Below, piece by piece: positions 8,452 through 16,589 of a stretch of 39,246 nt of DNA. Each line of letters opens with the position of its first letter. Positions within the stretch are counted from its first letter, which is position 1. Origin of the DNA: JBFLYZ01 sp040756415. Lineage in GTDB: Bacteria; Bacteroidota; Bacteroidia; JADZBD01. The notes under the pieces were generated by a model. The model ran no database searches, was not told the DNA's origin, and worked only from the letters and a program-made list of their open reading frames with translations. The stretch covers positions 1-39,246 of the forward strand of contig JBFLYZ010000033.1 in the NCBI GenBank assembly GCA_040756415.1, in the 5' to 3' direction. Both the position numbers and the translations under genes were made by a program.

Positions 8452-11400
8452 CTATTTAGTATAAACCTGTTTCGGGGTGAACCACCTGAGCACGGGCACG
8501 ACAAAAGGCAGGTACATGATGCCGTGGTACAGCCCGTGGTAGTCAAGTATTTTCTTCGCGCGCTCTTTCCGGTTCCAGGCCATCAGGTACATAACGGGAA
8601 CCAGCACAAGGGTCACCAGCGTGGCGAACCCCAGGCCGAAGATCATGGTCCACGACAGCGGTCCCCAGAAAGCCACGCTGTCGCCACCAAAGAACAGATG
8701 CGGGTTGAATTCGGAAAAGAGGGTTTTAAAATCGATGTTCAGTCCCACCGCGAGCGGAATAAGGCCGAGGATGGTGGCCGATGCAGTAAGGATAACGGGC
8801 GTCATCCGGGTCCTCCCCGCCTCGATAATGGCCTCACGCGCGCTCATGCCCTGTTCCATCATAAGGTCGGCAAATTCTATCAGGAGGATACCGTTCCTTA
8901 CCACGATGCCGGCCAGCGCCACAATGCCTATGCCGGTCATCACGATGGACATATCCATGCCGGTAATGCCCACGCCCAGCAGCACGCCAATGATGCTGAA
9001 GCCGATCTGGGTAAGTATGATAATGGGTTTGCCCACTGAGTTGAACTGTATGACAAGGATCAGAATGATCAGCCCGATGGAGATCAGCAGCGCGTTGCCC
9101 AGGAAATTGGCTGTTTCGATCTGCTCTTCCTGCGCTCCTACCATCTCTACCTTTACGCCTTCAGGGGCCCTGAACCCGGCTATTTCTTTCTGCACGTTCA
9201 ATGCCACCTCGTTCGGGTTAAAATTGGTCAGCACATTGGATGAAAGCGTGATCACCCGCTTCTGGTTCTTGCGCTTAATGCCCCCGTAGGTGTTCTCATA
9301 ACGTATATCGGCAAAGGAAGAGAGCGGCACCTGGCGTACCATGCCCTGCATCGCCATGTCGCGGTATACGATGGTGGTGTTCTTGAGCGCATCGATATTG
9401 TTGCGCTGCTCCTCCTTGAAACGCACCTGTATGGGATATTCGTCATCTATATCGCGGAATTTCGATGTTTTGTCAAGGCCGAAAACCGCCTTGCGGATCT
9501 CCATGCCGATCTGGCCGATGGAGATGCCCTCGCGGTTGGCCCGCTCGCGGTCGATATCGAATACGATCTCGGGCTTGTTGTCCTGGAAATCGGATTTGAG
9601 CTCTTCCACGCCAGCGATCTTCAGGCTGTCGATGAATTTTTTCACCCGCCTGGAGGTTTCGTTCATCAGCACCAGGTCATCGCCCGATATCTCAATGGAA
9701 ATAGGCTTGGGCTGCGGGGGGCCGGCCTGTTCCTGCGCCACCTGTATGTCGGCTCCGGGTATGCCCTTCACGGCCTCGCGCACCCGGTCGAGGTACTGCA
9801 GCGTAGAAACACCGCCCCGCTCGGCATACGGAACAAAGGCTACCTGCAGTTTGCCGCGGTTGGGGTATTGCCCCTGGTCCTCATCGGCCGGGTCGGTGAC
9901 CGAAATGGTTACGTTGGAAATAACAGACGAAACGATAGGGTTTTCCTTTCCGCCCGGGTACAGCACCGCGTTCACTTTCTTTTCAACGATCTTCATCACG
10001 CTGTCGGTATAGGCCGGGTCTGTTCCTACGGGCAGCGAAACATACACGTAAACGAAGTTGGGATCCGAGCTGGGGAAGAACACCGGGGGCTTGCCGCGGG
10101 CAATGATCATGAAGACCGAAAAGAAGAACAGGCCTACGGTGAGCAGCAGGCTGGTAAGCGGGCGGTTGAGGCACCAGGTGAGCGCCCGCGTATACCGGTC
10201 AACAATGGCCGGCCAGGTGCGCGTCTGGAACTTTTTCACCCATTTCACCAGCACGAATTTGTACAGCAGGTGAAGCAGAAGCAGGAAGATCAGGAGATTT
10301 CCCATGCCGGTATTGCCCGACACATAGAACAGCAATGCGAATGCGATGAAGGCGATCATGCCGATCTTGTTGCCGCGGGTAAAGCGGGGTTTGCTCACCG
10401 CGGCCTCGTCCTCCTTCTTCATGAATTCGACCGCGAAAACGGGGTTAATGATGTAGGCAACAGCCAGCGAGGCCAGCAGGGTGATAATAAGCGTGATGGG
10501 AAGAAAGAACATGAACTCGCCTATCACGCCTTTCCAGAAAGCGAGGGGAATGAACGGGCAGAGCGTGGTCAGCGTGCCGGAAAGTACGGGTACGAATACC
10601 TCGCCCGCAGCCACCTTGGCCGACTCTTTAATGGACCGGTTACCCTGTTTGAATATGCGGTGCGTGTTCTCGATGACCACGATGGCATCGTCCACCACGA
10701 TGCCCAGGGCCAGTAACAAGGAAAAGAGCACGATCATGTTCATCGTAAATCCTATGCTGGGCATCACCAGGAAGGCCAGGAACATGGAAAGCGGCACCGA
10801 CATGGCCACGAAAATAGCGTTGGTGGCCCCCATGAAGAACATGAGGATGATGGTTACGAGAATAAAACCGATGACAATGGTGTTGATCAGGTCGTGCAGG
10901 GTGATGCGCGTTTGTGTCGACTGGTCGCCCGTAAGCACGATGTCCAGGTCTTTGGGGAAATCCTTGGCCCGCATTTCGTCCACGATGGCGATGATCTTGT
11001 CGGAGGCCTCGATCAGGTTGAACCCGGCCCGTTTCACCACGCTGAGCGTGATCACGTTCTTTCCGCCCAGGCGGGCATAGCTCTCCTGTTCTTTGAACGT
11101 ATCCTTGATTTCGGCCAGGTCCTTCAGGTAAATAGAGGCGCCATGGGGCGATTTGATGATCAGGTTTTCGAGCTCCGTTATGTTTTTGAACTCCTTTTTC
11201 ACGTTGATGGTCCTGCGCATCCCGTCCATTTTCACCGTTCCGCCCGAGATGGTCATGTTCTCGAAGCCGATGGACCGTTCGATATCTCCCAGCGAGATCT
11301 GGGCGACCTGCGCCTTATACATGTCTACATTCACCTGTATCTCGCGGTCGAGGGCGCCAATCATGTCTACGCGGGTGATCTCCTTCATGGATTCGATGCG

Positions 11401-11907
11401 GTCTTTGAGCTTTTCGGCATAGGCCTTTAATTTGTTCAGGTCGAAGTTGCCCGATACATTCACGAACATAATCGGAAACTCCGAGAAGTTGATATCGATC
11501 ACGTTGGGCTCCTGGGGCAGGTCGGCCGGCAGGTCGTTCTTGGCCTTGTCCACCGCATCCTTCACCTTCTGCTTGGCGATCGGGATCTCCACATCGGTGC
11601 TGAACTCCACGATCACGTTGGAATAATCCTGGTAAGAGTTGCTGGTGATCTTCTTCACTCCCGCGATGGATTTCATCTGTTTTTCGATGGGCTTGGTCAC
11701 CAGGTTCTCCATGTTCTCGGGCGAGGTGCCGGGGTAGATGGTGCTGATGAATATCTTCGGCAGCACGATCTCGGGGAAGCTTTCCTTGGGAAGATTATTG
11801 TAGGTCGATATCCCCGCCAGCGTGATAATGATCGTAAGCACGAAGATGGCCGTGCGGTTGTTGATCGCCCAGGTGCTTGGTTTGAATTCTTTATTGATGT
11901 CTTTCAT
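8452..11907 (-). CDS. RND efflux pump inner-membrane subunit (AcrB-like)
   Basis: A 1151-residue resistance-nodulation-division transporter, about 100 residues longer than AcrB. TM1 begins near residue 18. The TM4 proton-relay motif LGIVVDDAIVVIENTHR places the two essential aspartates at 406-407. The C-terminal half shows the matching GIVALAGIVVRNGILLIEF and TRMTPVILTASATILGLIP segments. Much of the extra length is between TM6 and TM7: residues about 514-555 contain two further hydrophobic segments in what is normally a cytoplasmic loop. There is also a C-terminal extension past the last TM helix. It works with the lipoprotein adaptor (11932-12963) and the TolC-type channel to expel substrates using the proton gradient. 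Motif IV supports the drug/hydrophobe class more than heavy-metal pumps, but the substrate is not determinable. Confidence 0.95.
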   Translation of the reverse strand: MKDINKEFKPSTWAINNRTAIFVLTIIITLAGISTYNNLPKESFPEIVLPKIFISTIYPGTSPENMENLVTKPIEKQMKSIAGVKKITSNSYQDYSNVIVEFSTDVEIPIAKQKVKDAVDKAKNDLPADLPQEPNVIDINFSEFPIMFVNVSGNFDLNKLKAYAEKLKDRIESMKEITRVDMIGALDREIQVNVDMYKAQVAQISLGDIERSIGFENMTISGGTVKMDGMRRTINVKKEFKNITELENLIIKSPHGASIYLKDLAEIKDTFKEQESYARLGGKNVITLSVVKRAGFNLIEASDKIIAIVDEMRAKDFPKDLDIVLTGDQSTQTRITLHDLINTIVIGFILVTIILMFFMGATNAIFVAMSVPLSMFLAFLVMPSIGFTMNMIVLFSLLLALGIVVDDAIVVIENTHRIFKQGNRSIKESAKVAAGEVFVPVLSGTLTTLCPFIPLAFWKGVIGEFMFFLPITLIITLLASLAVAYIINPVFAVEFMKKEDEAAVSKPRFTRGNKIGMIAFIAFALLFYVSGNTGMGNLLIFLLLLHLLYKFVLVKWVKKFQTRTWPAIVDRYTRALTWCLNRPLTSLLLTVGLFFFSVFMIIARGKPPVFFPSSDPNFVYVYVSLPVGTDPAYTDSVMKIVEKKVNAVLYPGGKENPIVSSVISNVTISVTDPADEDQGQYPNRGKLQVAFVPYAERGGVSTLQYLDRVREAVKGIPGADIQVAQEQAGPPQPKPISIEISGDDLVLMNETSRRVKKFIDSLKIAGVEELKSDFQDNKPEIVFDIDRERANREGISIGQIGMEIRKAVFGLDKTSKFRDIDDEYPIQVRFKEEQRNNIDALKNTTIVYRDMAMQGMVRQVPLSSFADIRYENTYGGIKRKNQKRVITLSSNVLTNFNPNEVALNVQKEIAGFRAPEGVKVEMVGAQEEQIETANFLGNALLISIGLIILILVIQFNSVGKPIIILTQIGFSIIGVLLGVGITGMDMSIVMTGIGIVALAGIVVRNGILLIEFADLMMEQGMSAREAIIEAGRTRMTPVILTASATILGLIPLAVGLNIDFKTLFSEFNPHLFFGGDSVAFWGPLSWTMIFGLGFATLVTLVLVPVMYLMAWNRKERAKKILDYHGLYHGIMYLPFVVPVLRWFTPKQVYTK

Positions 11908-11931
11908 ACTGTTTCGCGCAGGTCATGCGGA

Positions 11932-12963
11932 TTAAAATTTTACCGGCTCCCCCTCATTCAGTTCCTGAAATCCTTTGGAGATGAATTGATCGCCTTCCTT
12001 CAGGCCTTCGATGATCTCGGCCTGGCCATTGTACAGCCTGCCCGTCTTCACCTTTACCTTTTTTGCTTTTTTCCCTTCCGCAATAAATACGAAATCGCCT
12101 TCCTGCGCGCGCTGTATGGCATTTACCGGCACCACGATGGCTTTGGGATTGGAGTAATCGATGATCTTGATGATGGCCACCTGGTTGGGATGATAATCCT
12201 TGCCGCCCCCGAGCTTCACGGTTACGGTGAAGGTCCTGTTCAGCGGGGAGATCACTTTGGCGGCATAGGTTATTTTAGCCTTAATGGTGTCACCGAGGTC
12301 GGGCAGTATCACGACCACATCATTGCCGTTCTTCACCTTGGCCAGGTGAGATTCCGCCACTTCTCCCTTTACCTCGAGGTTGTTCATGTTCACGACCCGA
12401 ATGGCCGGCATGCCGGGCATGGTGGCCTGGCCCACTTTGATGTCGATCGCGTCAACAATGCCGGAGATGGGCGAAATGATCTTCGTCAGCTTGAGCTGCT
12501 CCTGCAGGGTAGCCATTTTCTTTTCCAGCGATTCTTTCTGGTTCTTGGCCTGCAGGAACTGCATCTCCGTGCCGATCTTCTGGTCCCAGAGGTTCTTCTG
12601 CTTCTCATACAGCGTGGTCGCCAGCTCCAGCCCGCTTTGCAGCTCGGCAATGCCCTGGCGGATCACCTTCGAATCGAGTTCGGCCAGCACCTGGCCTGCG
12701 CTTACCTGCTGCCCGAGGCTGACGTTGATCTTCGATACCGTTCCGGGCATTTCAGCATTGAGCGAAACGTTCTCCGTGGCGTCAACCCGTCCCTGCACAT
12801 CGATGTAGCTGTTGAACAACTGCGGAGCAAGGGCGATCACCTCCACGGTCTTGGTGCGGTCGTTGGCCAGCGAATCGGAACTGCCGTTCAACGCCTGCTC
12901 TCCTCCCGAACCGCACGCCATCGCCAGCGATGCCAGCGTAATAAAAAGTAAGCTCTTTTTCAT
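11932..12963 (-). CDS. RND periplasmic adaptor, lipoprotein
   Basis: A 343-residue HlyD/AcrA-family adaptor. The N-terminus MKKSLLFITLASLAMAC is a lipoprotein signal with cysteine 17 as the acylated residue, so it is anchored in the inner membrane. The lipoyl motif GTVSKINVSLGQQVSAGQVLAEL is followed by a helical hairpin (about 105-165), the second lipoyl half (ISPISGIVDAIDIKVG), a beta-barrel domain and a membrane-proximal domain. It lies between the TolC-type gene (9 bp gap) and the RND pump gene (24 bp gap), the standard order, and is therefore most likely the RND pump's own adaptor. Confidence 0.93.
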   Translation of the reverse strand: MKKSLLFITLASLAMACGSGGEQALNGSSDSLANDRTKTVEVIALAPQLFNSYIDVQGRVDATENVSLNAEMPGTVSKINVSLGQQVSAGQVLAELDSKVIRQGIAELQSGLELATTLYEKQKNLWDQKIGTEMQFLQAKNQKESLEKKMATLQEQLKLTKIISPISGIVDAIDIKVGQATMPGMPAIRVVNMNNLEVKGEVAESHLAKVKNGNDVVVILPDLGDTIKAKITYAAKVISPLNRTFTVTVKLGGGKDYHPNQVAIIKIIDYSNPKAIVVPVNAIQRAQEGDFVFIAEGKKAKKVKVKTGRLYNGQAEIIEGLKEGDQFISKGFQELNEGEPVKF

Positions 12964-12972
12964 ATACTGTTT

Positions 12973-14313
12973 TTATTTGATAAGTGTTCCGTTCGCTTTA
13001 TTATAATCGATCTTCGCAACCAGCGCCTCGTACAGGGCGTTGTAGTAATTGGTCTGCGCTTCCTTGAGCGCGGTCTCGGCCGTCATCACTTCCAGGTTGG
13101 ATCCCACGCCCTGGTCGTATTTCAGCTTGGCTGTCTTATACACGTTTTCGGCCAGCTCGATATTCTTTTTCTGCGTTTCGAGCGAGGAAGAGGCGTTCTG
13201 CAAGGCGATCCGGGCACCCGCCATATCGAGGTCGATGCTTTGCTGCATGAACTTCAGGTTGTTCTCCGCCTTGATGACGGCCAGCCGCGATTGCTGGATG
13301 CGGTAATGCTTTTGTCCGCCCGCAAAGATGGGAACACCGATGGTGCCACCGATCACCACCGTGGGATACCAGCGCTGGCCCGTGTCAAAGAAATCGAACT
13401 GGTTGCGGAAGGCGTTGGCGCTCACGCTGCCGTACAGCACGAAGCTGGGCAGGTAGCTCATCTTGTCTTTTTTCAATTGCAGTTGCGAAAGGCCCAACTG
13501 GGTCTGGAAAAGAGAATATTCGATGCGCTTGCTGTAATCGAACTTCTCGAGCGACAGGTCGGGTTTGAAGCTGATGCCGGCCAGCTTATCCGTAAGGGTC
13601 AGCGCAGCGTTCTGCTCCATGCCCATCTGGTACTTGAGCAAGGCCAGCGCAAGCTCAAAAAGCTTGGCGATCTTTTCCTTTTCCACCAGCAGGTTGTTGT
13701 AAGCTACGGTAATGCGGTCGTAATCGATCTTTTCAACAAAGCCGTTATCGAAAAGCACCTTGGTGTCGTCCATCAGCTTTTTCAGGCGGTCTATGTTGGC
13801 GTTCACCAGCTTCATGCGCTCATCGTTCACCAGCACCATATAATATGCTTTCGAAACCGCAGCAGCGGTCTCGATCCGGGTACGCACGGTGGCTTTCTGT
13901 GACAGCTCCAGGAAAACCTTGGTGGCCTTCAGGCCCACCAGGTAATCGCTGCTGAACACCAGTTGCGAGGCGTTGATGCCGGCCGTAGCCGAATACTGTG
14001 TGCCGAATTGCACGGTCGTAAACGAGCCCGGGGGGCCACCGAAAAACTCTCCGGGTATCACCGAGGTGGGTATCTCCAGGAAATCCTTGACATCGATGCT
14101 TCCGCTGACCTGCGGAAACCCCAGGCCCAGCACTTCATTTACCTTGCCCTTTGCTATCTGCTCGTCCAGAACCGCGTTCTGCACGTTGACCTGGTTCTGC
14201 AGCGCGTATTCAACAGACTGCTGCAGGCTGAATGAAAAGCTCTGGGGGCCCTGGGCCGTACAGGCGCCCGCGGCCAGCAGGCCGGTCAGCAAGGCGCAGA
14301 TTCTTTGTTTCAT
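12973..14313 (-). CDS. TolC-family outer-membrane efflux channel
   Basis: A 446-residue outer-membrane efflux protein. I start it at the ATG at 14313, which opens a standard signal peptide (MKQRICALLTGLLAAGA, cut after CTAQG). A second ATG four codons upstream (14325) is also in frame and cannot be excluded. The chain shows two structural repeats of long alternating helices, with typical segments AKGKVNEVLGLGFPQVSGSI, LVNDERMKLVNANIDRLKKL and KLKYDQGVGSNLEVMTAETA. It is the only TolC-type gene in an operon that has two adaptors and two different inner-membrane engines, so it may serve both. Confidence 0.93.
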   Translation of the reverse strand: MKQRICALLTGLLAAGACTAQGPQSFSFSLQQSVEYALQNQVNVQNAVLDEQIAKGKVNEVLGLGFPQVSGSIDVKDFLEIPTSVIPGEFFGGPPGSFTTVQFGTQYSATAGINASQLVFSSDYLVGLKATKVFLELSQKATVRTRIETAAAVSKAYYMVLVNDERMKLVNANIDRLKKLMDDTKVLFDNGFVEKIDYDRITVAYNNLLVEKEKIAKLFELALALLKYQMGMEQNAALTLTDKLAGISFKPDLSLEKFDYSKRIEYSLFQTQLGLSQLQLKKDKMSYLPSFVLYGSVSANAFRNQFDFFDTGQRWYPTVVIGGTIGVPIFAGGQKHYRIQQSRLAVIKAENNLKFMQQSIDLDMAGARIALQNASSSLETQKKNIELAENVYKTAKLKYDQGVGSNLEVMTAETALKEAQTNYYNALYEALVAKIDYNKANGTLIK

Positions 14314-14335
14314 GATTGATCGCATATAACCCGTT

Positions 14336-14947
14336 TTATTCTTCTTCTGTTATCTGTTTGTATTTGTTGACCAGCTTGTGGCCCTTCAGCGTGCATATGC
14401 CGTACAGGAAATGCTCCATCAGGGCCAGTTGCACCTCGAGCATTTTAAACTTGTCGGGCGGAAATACCTTCGGGTTGAAGCCCATTTCGATCTCTTCCAC
14501 CCGCAGCCGGGCCAGTATCCTGGGGTTGAGGTCGCTGCGTACGTAACCCTGCTTGATCCCTTTGGTAATGGTCTCTTCCACCATATGAAGGATAAAATCG
14601 CTTTTGAACTTCACGAACAGCGACCAGGCGGAAGGATGGTACTTCTGGAGATCGTAAAAAATAACGGGGTTCAGCTTGCTGATGATCGAGGTGAGGCACT
14701 GCATCATTTTGAATACCTCGTCCACCACGTTCTGCGCGCTGTCAGCGATCTGGCGGAACTGCTTCTTATCCTCCTCGATGCTCAACTGCATGAGTAGGTT
14801 CACTATTTCGTCCTTTTCCTTGAAACTCCTGTAGATGGTCTTTTTCGATATGCCCAGGTGGCGGGCGATATCGTCCATGGTCACGCTCTTGATCCCGTAG
14901 CGGAAGAACAGCTCCTCGGCTCCTTTTATGATGCGGTCCTTTGACAT
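14336..14947 (-). CDS. TetR-family transcriptional regulator
   Basis: A 203-residue repressor-type protein. The N-terminal helix-turn-helix is clear (MDDIARHLGISKKTIYRSF, about residues 24-42); the C-terminal ligand-binding domain is helical and not recognisable by ligand. I start it at the ATG at 14947. A GTG at 14965 is in frame, but the -7 promoter box covers 14965-14972, so transcription would begin downstream of that GTG. It is first in a seven-gene efflux operon and presumably autoregulates it, with the pump substrate as the natural inducer (inference). A palindromic operator candidate overlies its promoter. Confidence 0.92.
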   Translation of the reverse strand: MSKDRIIKGAEELFFRYGIKSVTMDDIARHLGISKKTIYRSFKEKDEIVNLLMQLSIEEDKKQFRQIADSAQNVVDEVFKMMQCLTSIISKLNPVIFYDLQKYHPSAWSLFVKFKSDFILHMVEETITKGIKQGYVRSDLNPRILARLRVEEIEMGFNPKVFPPDKFKMLEVQLALMEHFLYGICTLKGHKLVNKYKQITEEE

Positions 14948-14964
14948 GGACTTAAAATCGGCCA

Positions 14965-14994
14965 CAAAACTATGGAAACTTTTTACATTTCCAA
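14965..14994 (-). promoter_or_regulatory. Promoter of the tetR-efflux operon
   Basis: On the minus strand, TTGG (14991-14994), an 18 bp spacer, then TAGTTTTG (14965-14972). The spacing and both boxes match the promoter in front of the TonB receptor gene. The initiation point would be near 14958, about 10 nt ahead of the chosen tetR ATG. Confidence 0.72.
14973..14993. promoter_or_regulatory. Candidate TetR operator palindrome
   Basis: TGGAAA (14973-14978) and TTTCCA (14988-14993) form an inverted repeat with a 9 bp centre, filling the spacer between the -33 and -7 boxes of the efflux promoter. A partial second copy lies upstream: the 9-mer ATTTCCAAC occurs at 14987-14995 and again at 15010-15018. 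Position and symmetry fit a repressor site; binding is inferred. Confidence 0.5.
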
Positions 14995-15082
14995 CGTTTC
15001 CGGATAAATATTTCCAACAGGCTGGTTTTCAACAGCTAAAAATGGTTCTCAGTATAGCGTGGTCTAAGTCGCTGAAATTTTG

Positions 15083-15090
15083 TTCTTTTG
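15083..15090 (+). promoter_or_regulatory. Possible -7 box of asnS
   Basis: TTCTTTTG differs from TAnnTTTG at one defined position. It is followed by TA, as in the same octamer before the histidine kinase gene (28709-28716). No good -33 box is visible. Confidence 0.35.
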
Positions 15091-15116
15091 TACCCCGGTT
15101 TTTATAAACCGTCTTC

Positions 15117-16502
15117 ATGATGAAAAGGACCAAGGTTATCGATCTGCTTCAGTCAACGGAATTCGACCGTGAAGTAACGGTGATGGGATGGGTGCGCACC
15201 AGGCGCGACAGCAAAAGCGTTTGTTTTATCGCTGTCAATGACGGGTCGGTGATCCATAATATCCAGGTAGTGGCTGACGTGAATAATTTTGATGCCGAAA
15301 CGCTGAAAAAGGTTTCCACGGGTTCATGCATAGCCGTTACGGGGACCCTGGTGCGTTCGCAGGGCAAGGGCCAGGCGGCCGAGGTCCAGGCGCAAAAAAT
15401 AGAGGTGTTCGGCACGGCCGATGAAAGCTTCCCCCTGCAGAAAAAGGGGCATACGCTCGAATTCCTGCGCGAGATCGCCCACCTGCGCCCGCGCACCAAT
15501 ACCTTCGGGGCCATTTTCCGTATACGTCACCATATGGCATTCGCCATTCATAAGTTCTTCAACGATAAAGGCTTTTTTTACCTGCATACTCCCATCATCA
15601 CCGGCAGCGATGCGGAGGGGGCTGGCGAAATGTTCCGCGTGACCACGCTCGATCCCGAAAAGCTGCCGAAGAATCCCGATGGCAGTATCAATTATAAGGA
15701 AGATTTCTTCGGCAAGCCCACCAACCTTACCGTAAGCGGGCAGTTGGAGGGAGAGCTGGCGGCTATGGCCCTGGGGCTGATCTATACCTTCGGCCCTACT
15801 TTCCGCGCTGAGAATTCCAATACCCCGCGTCACCTGGCCGAGTTCTGGATGATAGAGCCGGAGATGGCCTTCTACGACATCAACGATAATATGGACCTGG
15901 CCGAGGAGATGCTCAAATACCTGGTGAAGTATGCACTGGAGCATTGCAAAGACGATCTGGAATTCCTTAATACTATGTATGATAAGGAGCTGCTCGCGCG
16001 CCTCCAATCGGTGCTGAGCAATCCCTTTAAGCGCATGACCTATACGGAGGCCATTGAGGTGCTGCAGGCTTCAGGGAAAAAATTCGAGTTCAGGCCCGAG
16101 TGGGGCGTTGATCTTCAGAAGGAGCACGAGACCTTCCTGGTAGATAATTTCAAGACCCCGGTCATTCTTACCGGCTACCCCAAGGTCATCAAGGCCTTTT
16201 ACATGAAGCAGAACGATGACGGCAAAACCGTACGCGCCATGGACGTGCTTTTCCCTTATGTGGGAGAGATCATTGGCGGTTCGCAGCGCGAAGAGAACTA
16301 TGAAAAGCTGTATGCGCGCATAAAGGAATGCCATATCCCGGAAGAGAGCCTGTGGTGGTACCTCGAGACCCGCAAGTTCGGCACCTGCCCGCACGCGGGC
16401 TTCGGGCTGGGCTTTGAGCGCCTGATCCTGTTCATTACGGGCATGACCAATGTGCGCGATATCATTCCCTTCCCCCGCACGCCCAAGAACGCTGAGTTCT
16501 AA
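15117..16502 (+). CDS. asnS: Asparaginyl-tRNA synthetase
   Basis: A 461-residue class IIb synthetase that charges tRNA-Asn with asparagine in the cytoplasm. The N-terminal OB-fold anticodon-binding domain (about 15-100) contains VTVMGWVRTRRDSKSV. The catalytic core follows, with motif 2 FRAENSNTPRHLAEFWMIE (229-247) and motif 3 GFGLGFERLILFITG (428-442). The SNTPRHLAEF wording distinguishes AsnRS from AspRS. The length is normal and the gene is complete. ATG codons at 15117 and 15120 are equivalent. It is upstream of rpoN in the same direction, an arrangement seen in other Bacteroidota, with an 87 bp gap and a separate -7 box before rpoN. Confidence 0.97.
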   Translation: MMKRTKVIDLLQSTEFDREVTVMGWVRTRRDSKSVCFIAVNDGSVIHNIQVVADVNNFDAETLKKVSTGSCIAVTGTLVRSQGKGQAAEVQAQKIEVFGTADESFPLQKKGHTLEFLREIAHLRPRTNTFGAIFRIRHHMAFAIHKFFNDKGFFYLHTPIITGSDAEGAGEMFRVTTLDPEKLPKNPDGSINYKEDFFGKPTNLTVSGQLEGELAAMALGLIYTFGPTFRAENSNTPRHLAEFWMIEPEMAFYDINDNMDLAEEMLKYLVKYALEHCKDDLEFLNTMYDKELLARLQSVLSNPFKRMTYTEAIEVLQASGKKFEFRPEWGVDLQKEHETFLVDNFKTPVILTGYPKVIKAFYMKQNDDGKTVRAMDVLFPYVGEIIGGSQREENYEKLYARIKECHIPEESLWWYLETRKFGTCPHAGFGLGFERLILFITGMTNVRDIIPFPRTPKNAEF

Positions 16503-16562
16503 GCATCTGCAAAAAGCCACATAAATAGTGCCAGCCCTATGGCGAAATAGATACCTTATTAG

Positions 16563-16570
16563 TAAATTTG
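16563..16570 (+). promoter_or_regulatory. -7 promoter box of rpoN
   Basis: TAAATTTG is an exact match to TAnnTTTG, 19 bp before the rpoN ATG. The -33 position is not convincing. Confidence 0.5.
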
Positions 16571-16589
16571 CCAGGTACAGTACTTATTT

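Noticed and set aside
9868..10716. Long plus-strand frames inside the RND pump gene
   Set aside because: They are shadows of the RND gene, with low-complexity, H/R/E-rich translations and no start context.
14948..14965. GTG start for tetR six codons upstream
   Set aside because: The -7 promoter box covers this GTG, so it would not be in the transcript; the ATG at 14947 fits.
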